A DNA stretch of 64,000 nt from Lawsonia intracellularis PHE/MN1-00 (GTDB lineage: Bacteria > Desulfobacterota > Desulfovibrionia > Desulfovibrionales > Desulfovibrionaceae), in contig NC_008011.1 in the NCBI RefSeq assembly GCF_000055945.1, positions 1 through 64,000 on the forward strand. Reading direction: 5' to 3'. The position numbers and the translations under genes are program-made. Below are positions 55,780 through 64,000 of the stretch, piece after piece. Below the pieces are notes generated by a model, which worked only from the letters and a program-made list of their open reading frames with translations, was not told where the DNA came from and searched no databases. The stretch's first letter is position 1. Each line of letters starts with the position of its first letter.

Positions 55780-56747
55780 AATTGTATTATAGATGTTTTT
55801 TGGAAGATATTGCTTTAACTCATTATTATATTAAATATAAAGAGTTAGCTATTAATTTTTAACTAACTTATCATGCTTTTTGAAGTGTTTATAAAATAAA
55901 AATTTATATCATTGATATTGAATAAATCATTTACGTTTTCTTCTATTATAGAAGTTTTGATGCTTACTATATATAATCACTATTTATTTTTACACTAACA
56001 ATATAAAGTTCATAGAATGCATAGGTTAGCCATTCTACATAAAATAATTTGTTTAATATTATTTTCATAATAATAACAACAATTGATATAAGTCTATCCA
56101 AAAAATAGTATAGATGCAATTCAATATATATATATATTCTATATACTAGTAAGTTCAAATAGATAGATAATATGAGTGAACAGATTTATATTAATAGATA
56201 GTCATATTGACAACTTACTCAATAAGTAGATGTTAGCTATTTGGTTAAAAAAGAGTTATCCTAAGATTTTTGAAGTTAGATTATATTTTTTATTACTTTA
56301 CTACATACGTTAAATAAGATATGTCTAAAATTATATTTCTTTTTTATATTTGTTATTAATCAGGATAATTTTAACTATAAAGCGATTAAGTAACTTGTTT
56401 GACTATAATTATATAATATTATACTCTATTCTGTATTAAGTAAAGTTAAGAAAGATGATCTTAATTAACTATCTAAGCTTATTAGTGAACTTTGGTGTGT
56501 TAACCAATAATAATTATTAAATAAAATTTATTATTTCTACAGAAATAATAACACTTAAGTAGATTAAAAATATTATTATAATAGATAAATAAATCAGAAA
56601 AAATTTAGCTTTATATAAATTTATTAAATTTACCATTGTTATTTAAGATAGAGCTCACCGTTAAAAGAGTAATATGTAAAAGTACAATAAGAGGTTTTTA
56701 AAAATGCTAATGTTAATTAACGTAATAAGTTATAAGAGGTATTTAGC
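55780..56747. other. Nearly 1-kb gene-free region upstream of the autotransporter
   Basis: Very AT-rich and closed in all frames apart from a 63-codon low-complexity frame (55967-56158, minus) that I reject. It holds the promoters of two divergent genes. No RNA gene, repeat or recognisable gene remnant was found. Confidence 0.5.
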
Positions 56748-59387
56748 ATGGTAAAGTTAAATAATGTAATAAACTTCAATAAAAAATTAGCAAAAGTTAA
56801 TGTAACTAGTCTTTCTATGCTACTTTTTAACTTCATTGCTATTTTCTTTTTAATTCAATCAGATGCTTATGCAGTGATTTTTAGTAATAGTCAGCCACGG
56901 ATATTTACAGATGTTAACACTCCAGCTGAAACTTATTTTGGTGGTTTTGATATGCGTGATCCAAGAAGCCCTATTAATTCAGGGCCAACTAGTATGACTT
57001 TTACCACGCATAATTTAGCCCAAAACCAAATTCTTGCAGCTTCTGGTGGTAGTATGGGTACTGCTGCACGAGGAAGTGTAGTTAATGGTGATGCAACTAT
57101 TACAATGCATAATACTGTATGTAACTTTTTATATGGTGGTGGTTACTCTGAAGGTCCAGATGTTGTAGTTACTGGTACAGCTAATATCTCTGTCTATAAT
57201 TCACAACTTATAGATATCTTTGGTGGAGGTTTTGATAATGGTGGACACAATGGTCATACAAGTGTAGGTGCTGTAAAGATTTTAGTAGACCATTCTGTTG
57301 TTCAGAATTTGACAGGCTCAGCTTCATCTGTTGGTATTGAGTCTCAAGGTCGCTATGCTGTTTTTGGTGATGTAGATATTGCTGTTGTTAATGGTTCAGA
57401 TGTTACAACACTCACAGGTACTTCTACAAGTTCAGCTCATATTAAAGGAAATCTCTCAATCCTTGTAGAAAATTCGCATATAACTGACCTTAACTGTGTT
57501 GATCATGCTTTATTGGATGGGAATCTTTTTGTTCGTATTGGTCCTGGAGCATTGGTTGATCGTCTCTTCCTTTCTACAGAAAATCTTCCTAAGGGTTCTT
57601 CTTTATTTGAGATTGATGGTGGTAGAGTTGATGGTTTATTTGTTGGTCCCTATGCTGGAACTTTAAATGACGCAAAAGTTTTAATGAAAAATGGTTATGT
57701 ATTGAATCTTGATCCATCACCAAGAACGCCTGCAGGTGTAATAAAAAATTTAGACATATTTATGGAAGGTGGAACCATTGCTTGGTTAAACCTTGCTCCA
57801 CAACAAGGTGTGTCTCATAACGTCACATTACATTTGGATGGGGGTACAGTTGAAAATCTCCGATTTGGTAATTTCCCTGGTGCTAATTTTGATGGAATAA
57901 TTAGTTTTGCAAAAGCAGAAGTAAAAGGTGGCACTATAGAGAATATAGAGCCTTTAAGAAGAGGAGTATTAAATTCTAGCTTAATTTTTATTCCTGGTGG
58001 ACTATCAAGAGTTCATACAGTTGAAAATGGGAGAGGTTTAGGCCTTAGTAATGTTACAGTACAAGAGGGTGCAAGAACGGTTTGGGGGCTACCTGGTAAT
58101 CGATTTACAATTGAAGCAGATGATTTTGATCTAGGGGGTACTATTATCCTTCCAAGTACGGATAGTACAATAGAGCTAGTTGTAAATAACCATTTGATAG
58201 CTAGTGGTGGAATGTTTGAAATTAATGATGCAGATAGATCTAGAGTAACACCACTAGTTGTATTTACTGGAAATCCTGGAAGTTCTGTAAATATTATAGA
58301 TCCTCTAAGTGTAAACTTAGATCTTCCTTTAAGCTTTTTAGGAACTAGTGGTATTGTATTAGCTCAAGCTACACCTAATCTTGCTGATCCCAAGTTGTTT
58401 GAACCAATAATACATAAAGGACTTATGTGGGGAGATATTGTTTTTGATGCTACTTCTAACACATGGTTTATTAATAATATTCGTGAATCTAAGGATTACT
58501 ATGGATATTTATCAGTCCAAGGAGCATCAAATTGGTTACGTCAACAGCATATGATAACAACACAAAGACGTTCAGCCAACGCACTGTTACATAAACATGA
58601 TGGACTTTGGGTAGATATTCAAGCTGGTCATGAAAAAATTGGTACAAACTATGGTAATTCAAAGATGCCATGGGTTATGGCAAGTGCAGGATATGATTAT
58701 AGAAAAAATATTAATGATAATATAGCTATGTTATATGGTTTTGCTCTTGGTATAGGAGATGGTCATCAAAAGTGGACTCTTGTTAGTAAGATGAAAAATA
58801 GGATTACCATGGGGCTACTAGATGGATATTTAGGATTTAGTTATAATCCAATAGGACTATATGGATTAGTAGCACTACAAGGTTCAGTAAGTAAAATAAA
58901 AACAAAAAGTCCAGGATTTTTTGTAAATGAGAACTGGACAGAAGTAGTCCCAACAGAATCTTTAGAGCTAGGTTGGCACTATGCCTTTAATGAGTTCTTT
59001 ACTATTACTCCAAGGGCACAAATGATTTTAGAGCAAACTCCTAAACATTCTATTGAATTTTGTTGTAGAAAAAATAAAGAGAAAATTAAGCTTCATAGAA
59101 ATACAACAGTAACAACAGTTGCTGGTATTTTAGCTAACTATAATATTGAATGGCTGGATATTCATGGTAGTGTTGATTGGATAAAAGGTGTTGCTGGTAC
59201 ATATAAAGCTCACTCAGAGCTTTTCAATAAGACATTTAAAGATAAAAATAATAATAGTGTATTGCGAGCATCCTTAGGATGTGATTACATTATCAGAGAA
59301 AATATGAGCATAGGAATAACTGCCTTTGGAGATATGATTAATAATAAAGGGATTGGAGGCCAAGCTAATTTCTCATATAAATTTTAG
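56748..59387 (+). CDS. Autotransporter adhesin-like protein (type V secretion)
   Basis: An 879-residue classical autotransporter. A long signal peptide (about 1-44, cut near SDAYA) leads to a beta-helical passenger with at least six short repeats between about 105 and 240. Each is built as G-[DN]-x-x-I-x-V-x-N-S-x-V/I-x-x-L (ATITMHNTVCNFL, ANISVYNSQLIDIF, VKILVDHSVVQNL, LSILVENSHITDL). The C-terminal 280 residues form the translocator barrel, ending in the aromatic NFSYKF. An AGAGG site lies eight bases before the ATG. Lawsonia is known to make a surface autotransporter (LatA); I cannot say from sequence alone whether this is that gene. The gene has a strong terminator. Confidence 0.88.
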   Translation: MVKLNNVINFNKKLAKVNVTSLSMLLFNFIAIFFLIQSDAYAVIFSNSQPRIFTDVNTPAETYFGGFDMRDPRSPINSGPTSMTFTTHNLAQNQILAASGGSMGTAARGSVVNGDATITMHNTVCNFLYGGGYSEGPDVVVTGTANISVYNSQLIDIFGGGFDNGGHNGHTSVGAVKILVDHSVVQNLTGSASSVGIESQGRYAVFGDVDIAVVNGSDVTTLTGTSTSSAHIKGNLSILVENSHITDLNCVDHALLDGNLFVRIGPGALVDRLFLSTENLPKGSSLFEIDGGRVDGLFVGPYAGTLNDAKVLMKNGYVLNLDPSPRTPAGVIKNLDIFMEGGTIAWLNLAPQQGVSHNVTLHLDGGTVENLRFGNFPGANFDGIISFAKAEVKGGTIENIEPLRRGVLNSSLIFIPGGLSRVHTVENGRGLGLSNVTVQEGARTVWGLPGNRFTIEADDFDLGGTIILPSTDSTIELVVNNHLIASGGMFEINDADRSRVTPLVVFTGNPGSSVNIIDPLSVNLDLPLSFLGTSGIVLAQATPNLADPKLFEPIIHKGLMWGDIVFDATSNTWFINNIRESKDYYGYLSVQGASNWLRQQHMITTQRRSANALLHKHDGLWVDIQAGHEKIGTNYGNSKMPWVMASAGYDYRKNINDNIAMLYGFALGIGDGHQKWTLVSKMKNRITMGLLDGYLGFSYNPIGLYGLVALQGSVSKIKTKSPGFFVNENWTEVVPTESLELGWHYAFNEFFTITPRAQMILEQTPKHSIEFCCRKNKEKIKLHRNTTVTTVAGILANYNIEWLDIHGSVDWIKGVAGTYKAHSELFNKTFKDKNNNSVLRASLGCDYIIRENMSIGITAFGDMINNKGIGGQANFSYKF

Positions 59388-59450
59388 AACAATAGTTTTA
59401 TTTGTTGATAAAATATATTGTCCTAACCTATTAATTAGATAACTTAAAAA

Positions 59451-59481
59451 AGATGAGAGAAGCTTAAAGCTTCTCTCATCT
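59451..59481 (+). terminator. Terminator of the autotransporter gene
   Basis: AGATGAGAGAAGCTT (59451-59465) is the exact complement of AAGCTTCTCTCATCT (59467-59481). It is a very stable hairpin followed by TATATTTTA. Confidence 0.88.
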
Positions 59482-59890
59482 TATATTTTAAAGAATTAAT
59501 GTAATATGTTAAGTTATATTAATATCATAGTATAGTTAAATAACTTTTTTAGTTTTTTATCCATGTAAAAAATTTAATTTTTTACATTAATAAGACTATA
59601 TTCTTATCACTTACTTCTTTTGATAGTTTATTACAAATTTGTTAATTAAGTATAATATATTATGTTACTGTGTACGTATCACTTATTAATATTTATTGTA
59701 TAGTTATTTATAACTAATTTAAAATAGTAGGTAAGAATTAAGTATAATAAGTTTTTATGTAGAATTTAATCTGACTAAATCAAAAAAATCTGTGGAAAAT
59801 ATTTACTGTAAGTATAGAGGGTTAGATTGTTTATTTTAGATTATGTTTTTTAGTCTAAACGTAAGATTTTTTATTAGAGGAGGGAGCTCT
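59482..59890. other. Spacer before a decayed nuclease gene
   Basis: AT-rich, no gene. At its end AGGAGG (59878-59883) survives as a strong ribosome-binding site seven bases before the lost start codon of the pseudogene. Confidence 0.55.
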
Positions 59891-60962
59891 ACGGATTTTG
59901 CTGAAGCAATAGTTTCTTTGGGTGAAAGAACTCTCAAATTTAAAGAGAGTTTGCATATGGAAGAAGCAACAAAAACAGCGCTCATTTTGCTGTTTATTAA
60001 AATATTAGGTTATGACATTATTCAATCCTTTAGAAGTCATTCCTGAATTTGTTGCTGATATTCCTGGAATGAAAGGAGAAAAAGTTGACTATGCTATTAT
60101 GCGTGAAGGTAATCCTAGTATAATGATAGAGTGCAAAAGTTGTGGCTTCTAATCTTGATGAGGTTAAGTGCAATCAGTTATATCGCTATTTTGTTACACA
60201 AGACTCTATTATAGCTATTTTGATGGATGGCATTTGGTATATGTTTTTTCCTAAAGATACTGAAGGCAAAAAAATGGAAGAAAAAGCATTTATGGAGGTT
60301 AATCTTAAAGAGATTGACCCGACCTTGCTTCCGGAGTTGCGCAAGTTATGCAAAGGCCGTTTTGATTTGCAGAAAACTCTTGAAACTGTTCATGAGTTGA
60401 AATTCAATCTTAAAATTAAATTGTTGCTGGTGAATAATTTGGAGGAACCCCAAGAAAACTTTGTCATTTACATTACAAAAGAATTTGGGATTAAAGCACA
60501 ACAAAAAGCAATTGAGCTTTACAGGTTATGTTAAACGTGCCTTGATGGAGTTTGTGGACAAGCAGGTGATGCAAGATTGAAAAAAGCACTTGTGGCTACC
60601 TCTAAAAAAGATGACACAGATACTTCTATTGTAACAAGTTCAGAAGGAGAAGAACAGGATAGTCGAATTGTAACAACTGATGAAGAAAGGGAAGGATTTC
60701 AGATTTAAAGGCTATCATGAGTAAAGTTATTGATCCTGATCGTGTATATCTGCGTGATACTGTTAGCTATTGTGGTATCCTTCTGGATAATAAGAATAAT
60801 AAACCTATTTGTCGTTTACATTTCAACTCTATTAAGGTGAAGTATATTGAAACTTTTGATATAGAAAAGAAAGGGACCAAGCACAAAATTGAAAGATTGT
60901 CTGATATCTACAAATATGAAGACATATTACGGACAACTTCAGGTTATTACGACAAAAGTTAA
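59891..60962 (+). pseudogene. Decayed HsdR-N-type restriction nuclease-like gene
   Basis: Successive frames rebuild one protein of about 355 residues. It has DFAEAIVSLGERTLKFKESL, EEATKTALILLFIKILGYDI, then FNPLEVIPEFVADI and KVDYAIMREGNPSIMIECKS (the D...E-x-K core), then NLDEVKCNQLYRYFVTQDSI. TGYVKRALMEFVDK follows, and last VIDPDRVYLRDTVSYCGILL to the end. This is the type I restriction enzyme R N-domain-like family of stand-alone proteins. Lesions: the expected ATG after a perfect AGGAGG is ACG (59891-59893). Frame changes lie near 60019, 60138, 60518, 60577 and 60703. It cannot make the protein. No specificity or methylase genes are nearby. Confidence 0.87.
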
Positions 60963-61245
60963 TATTTTATTTATGTTACGATTTTCCTGAAGTTAGGTGT
61001 TTGAAAACACTGTGTTATTATATGGAGTAGTATCAACATAAAGTTGATATTGATTCTAACTCTGCTTTATTTTGTTTTAGTTGTTAAACTATGACTATCT
61101 GTTTTTTTATTTAAATGGAATAGATCTTATTTTTTATACAATATAAAAAATATCTTGAAGAAGATAAAAACTAAATAGTTTCATTTTATGTTGAAAAAAG
61201 AGAAAAGCTGTTAGAAGGTTTTTAATGAATATTTTGATAGTTATT

Positions 61246-61322
61246 TGGTTGCGGGGGAAGGATTTGAACCTTCGACCTTCGGGTTATGAGCCCGACGAGC
61301 TGCCATGCTGCTCCACCCCGCG
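61246..61322 (-). tRNA. Initiator tRNA-fMet (anticodon CAT)
   Basis: The minus strand folds as a 77-base tRNA with encoded CCA. Initiator hallmarks are present: a C1-A72 mismatch at the acceptor end (CGCGGGG against CCCCGCA) and three G-C pairs in the anticodon stem (GGG-CTCATAA-CCC). This is the initiator and not the elongator. Confidence 0.97.
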
Positions 61323-61582
61323 TCACTTAAAAAGAATATATCAATAACTATGGTTAATGTAAATAGTTTTTAGTTATTTCTAACTTATTAGTATGAAATT
61401 TTTTATTATTTAATTATAACAAGTGGTTTAAGTGTATATTAATAATTAAGATATATTGTCTACTTCTTTATTATCTTTTTATTTTTATGTAATTTTAATA
61501 CTAATGATAGTAATAAGAAAAAGAAAAGTGAATTATATTATAGGATATGTTGTTTTTTCCTAATGTGGTTGGAATATTTTAT

Positions 61583-62695
61583 TTAAACAATACCATTTTC
61601 TCCAGGGCGTGTATATATAGGAGTAGTAGTATGTTGAATATATTGCTGTGTATCTCCAAATATAAGAAGGATAGGGCTTGCCACAAAAATGGAAGAAAAT
61701 GTTCCTATAATGATACCAATAATCATTGTTAAGGCAAAGTCATGAATAACAGTACCACCTAGTATGAAGAGACTGAAAGCAGTTACAAAGGTTGTAAAAG
61801 AAGTCATGATAGTACGCCCTAATGTTTGATTGATACTCAGGTTAATAATATTTGAAAGGGGAAGATAGTTTTTCTGTTTTTGTTCTTGGAGATTTTCACG
61901 TATTCTATCATAAACAATAATTGTATCATTTAAAGAATAACCTACAAGTGTAAGTAGTGCAGCAATAACATTGAGATCAAATTCTTTTCCCATAAGTGTT
62001 AATAATCCTACGGTAATAAGAACATCATGGAGTAACCCAACAATAGCTCCAAGGGCAAAGTTAAGTTTTAATTTCCAACATAGTAGAATAGTAAGTATAA
62101 GTGCAATAACTACCTTAGTCACCATAGAAAAGTCAAAAAGATTCATACAATACATTGCAGCAGCTAAAACTCCTGTTATGCCAGCTGCTATTATCCAACG
62201 ATGTTCAAATCTTCCTGATATATAAATTGTAATAAGAAGGATAGCATAAAATATAGCTTCTAATGCTGAATTCCGTAAATCAGCACCAACTTTTGGCCCA
62301 ACTACTTCCAGTCGTTGAATCGTAACTGGATTACTAGGAGAATATGTATGTAATATTGTACTTATATCAGATTTAATAGTCATACTGTTAAATTCAGAAG
62401 ATGAAAATCTTACAAGATATGCTTTATTATCTTCTCCAAATTGTTGTATTGTAAGGCCTGGAAGGTTAAGTTTTGTCAGTGCTTCTTTTATATGTTCATC
62501 TTCTATAGGTTGTGAAAATTGGAGTTGGACAGCTATACCTCCCGCAAAGTCTACACCATAACGTACTCCTCCATTTACAATAATGGTTCTGATTCCTATC
62601 AAAATAAATATAATAGAAATAATATAGGCAAGATGCCGCTTTGCAACAAAATTAATATGTGTTTGTCTTTGAAAGAGTTCAATAGTCATAGCCAC
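61583..62695 (-). CDS. secF: Protein-export membrane protein SecF
   Basis: SecF works with SecD and YajC to drive late export through SecYEG using the proton gradient. The 370-residue protein has the first transmembrane helix, then the periplasmic VDFAGGIAVQLQF segment. The membrane domain follows with GLLHDVLITVGLL and SLNDTIIVYDRIREN (SecF signature), TLGRTIMTSFTTFVTA and further helices. It starts two bases after the secD stop (ends 62695, secD stop at 62698), indicating tight coupling. tRNA-fMet lies downstream on the same strand. Confidence 0.95.
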   Translation of the reverse strand: MAMTIELFQRQTHINFVAKRHLAYIISIIFILIGIRTIIVNGGVRYGVDFAGGIAVQLQFSQPIEDEHIKEALTKLNLPGLTIQQFGEDNKAYLVRFSSSEFNSMTIKSDISTILHTYSPSNPVTIQRLEVVGPKVGADLRNSALEAIFYAILLITIYISGRFEHRWIIAAGITGVLAAAMYCMNLFDFSMVTKVVIALILTILLCWKLKLNFALGAIVGLLHDVLITVGLLTLMGKEFDLNVIAALLTLVGYSLNDTIIVYDRIRENLQEQKQKNYLPLSNIINLSINQTLGRTIMTSFTTFVTAFSLFILGGTVIHDFALTMIIGIIIGTFSSIFVASPILLIFGDTQQYIQHTTTPIYTRPGENGIV

Positions 62696-62697
62696 TC

Positions 62698-64000
62698 CTA
62701 AACACTTAATGTTTTTTTCTTACTTTTGCGTAGCCATAACAAAAAGCAAGTATAAGAAACAAAAATAGCTGTAAACATAGAAGCAATAATACCTAAAGAT
62801 AATGTTACTGCAAAACCTCTTACAGGGCCTGTTCCAAATTGGTATAAAATTGCTGCAGCAATAATTGTAGTTACATTTGAATCCATGATAGAAATACTAG
62901 CACGATCAAATCCAGCTATAACTGCCTTTAATGGCATTAGTCCTTTTTTTAGTTCTTCACGGATACGTTCAAAAATAAGAACATTTGCATCAACTGACAT
63001 TCCTATTGTAAGTACAATACCAGCAATCCCTGGTAGGGTAAGTGTTGCTCCAAAAGCAGCTAATCCTGCTAATAAAAGTGTCATAGTAAAAAGCAGCATA
63101 ACATCTGCAAGTAAGCCAGAAAGACCATAATAAAGCGGCATAATAATAAGAACAGCAAATCCTCCTACAATAGCTGCTAACATCCCTTTTTCAATAGATT
63201 CTTCCCCGAGGGAAGGTCCAACACTTCTTTCTTCAAGAATAGTAACAGGTGCAGGGAGAGAGCCAGCTCGTAGAATAATAGATAAATCTTGAGCTTCAGC
63301 CATAGTAAAGTTTCCAGAAATACTTGCTTTTCCTCCAGATATACGTTCTTGAATAGTTGGGGCACTATATATTTTTCCATCTAAGACAATAGCCATACGC
63401 TTTTTTATATTTTCTGCTGTAATACGCTCAAACATTTTAGCACCTTGAGAATTAAATGAAAGTGCTACATAAGCTTTATTGTTTTTATCATCAAAGTTAG
63501 GGCGTGCATCTGAAATGTTTTCTCCTGTCATAACTGGTTCACGTTCGAGTGGGATAAGAATTTCTCTTGAAGTTCCGTCAGGGTAGAAAATGACTTGAGG
63601 AAATAAGCGTACTCCAGATGGAAGAGGTGTATTTTGTTGTAAGTCATCCCTTACAATATGAAAGGTTAAGTGGGCGGTTTGTCCTATAAGATGTATAGCA
63701 CGTGTAGAGTCTGTTAAACCAGGTAGTTGAATTTGAATACGAAAGTTGTCTTGTTTTCTTATATCAGGTTCTGAAACACCAAATTGGTCAATTCTGTTTC
63801 TTATAGTACGTATGGCTTGCTCAAGGGCCATGTTTTCAATAGAAATTTTAGCCTGTTGTGTGAAGTGAGCATAATATTTTAAACTACCATCAATAGTCGT
63901 AGGTTTTGAAAGAACAAGTTGAGGGTAACTTTTTACTATTAATTCTTCTAGGTCATTTTCTTGTTCTTTTCTAGGTAATAAAAATTCTAGTTGTCCATCA
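62698..64000 (-). CDS. secD: Protein-export membrane protein SecD (5' part beyond window)
   Basis: SecD is the partner of SecF in the proton-driven export motor. The reading frame is open to the window edge: the residues before the internal ATG at 63831 read DGQLEFLLPRKEQEN and later SLKYYAHFTQQAKISIEN. The true start is therefore outside and the gene is truncated here. Visible parts are ALEQAIRTIRNRIDQFGVSEPDI, the P1 head region, SISGNFTMAEAQDLSIILRAGSLPAPV and the membrane domain with GMSVDANVLIFERIREEL (SecD signature). At least 434 residues are present. Confidence 0.95.
   Translation of the reverse strand, partial: DGQLEFLLPRKEQENDLEELIVKSYPQLVLSKPTTIDGSLKYYAHFTQQAKISIENMALEQAIRTIRNRIDQFGVSEPDIRKQDNFRIQIQLPGLTDSTRAIHLIGQTAHLTFHIVRDDLQQNTPLPSGVRLFPQVIFYPDGTSREILIPLEREPVMTGENISDARPNFDDKNNKAYVALSFNSQGAKMFERITAENIKKRMAIVLDGKIYSAPTIQERISGGKASISGNFTMAEAQDLSIILRAGSLPAPVTILEERSVGPSLGEESIEKGMLAAIVGGFAVLIIMPLYYGLSGLLADVMLLFTMTLLLAGLAAFGATLTLPGIAGIVLTIGMSVDANVLIFERIREELKKGLMPLKAVIAGFDRASISIMDSNVTTIIAAAILYQFGTGPVRGFAVTLSLGIIASMFTAIFVSYTCFLLWLRKSKKKTLSV

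Noticed and set aside
55967-56158. 63-codon minus-strand open frame
   Set aside because: Low-complexity I/Y/L translation, no ribosome-binding site and no similarity to anything I recognise.
1-64000. CRISPR arrays, insertion sequences, prophage and rRNA genes
   Set aside because: No regularly spaced repeats, transposase motifs, phage structural genes or rRNA sequence were found in the window.

Overview
The window is an AT-rich (about one-third G+C) stretch of a Gram-negative genome. It most likely comes from the obligate intracellular enteric pathogen Lawsonia intracellularis or a very close relative in the Desulfovibrionaceae. The grounds are an ATP/ADP translocase of the energy-parasite type, desulfovibrio-like housekeeping genes, a flagellar switch gene, CesT-type type III secretion chaperones beside large Ser-rich effector-like proteins, an autotransporter, and two restriction-nuclease genes in visible decay. 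The species name is recognition from gene content, not a database match.

Layout. 0.4-9.4 kb: dnaA, prfA, rpmE, tlyA, sodC, the nucleotide transporter, a broken restriction-nuclease gene and tRNA-Arg. 9.6-32.7 kb: mostly minus-strand housekeeping genes (holB, a large membrane protein, plsC-like, rarA, pyrR, rsmE, ubiE, gltP-like, tyrS-M50 protease-trpS-rfaE2, ogt, ispG, a long PEP synthase, birA, fliM), with an RRM protein gene flanked by unusual RNA structures. 33-38 kb: a minus-strand cluster of three paralogous proteins of unknown function with one CesT-like chaperone. 38.4-45 kb: lptD, alr, fur, a small conserved protein, a heptosyltransferase, and a head-to-head HTH regulator/secreted nuclease pair. 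45.3-53.7 kb: a plus-strand chaperone-effector island. 53.9-64 kb: an LTA-synthase-like sulfatase, an autotransporter, a heavily decayed HsdR-N-type nuclease, tRNA-fMet, secF and partial secD.

Main discovery candidate. The three effector-like proteins at 45.9-53.1 kb share a C-terminal core with the ordered landmarks of the eukaryotic inositol polyphosphate kinase (IPK) fold: Q-[LV]-GG-[HY], an ATP-site Lys position, D-x-K-x-G, G-S-S-h-L and D-F-G-H. The first copy keeps all of them, the second loses the ATP Lys, and the third loses nearly all. Two CesT-like chaperone paralogues sit directly upstream of the first and third copies. All three effector genes start with the same geometry (GGAG, six bases, ATG). 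I infer a duplicated family of type III effectors that may act on, or mimic, host inositol phosphate signalling. The second copy adds EPIYA-like tyrosine and proline-rich motifs; the third adds collagen-like repeats.

The island shows duplication and decay (a 362-bp tandem duplication of an effector 3' end, and a possible degraded effector tail between genes). Restriction nucleases are lost elsewhere in the window. Both fit a reduced genome in which host-interaction genes expand while defence genes erode.
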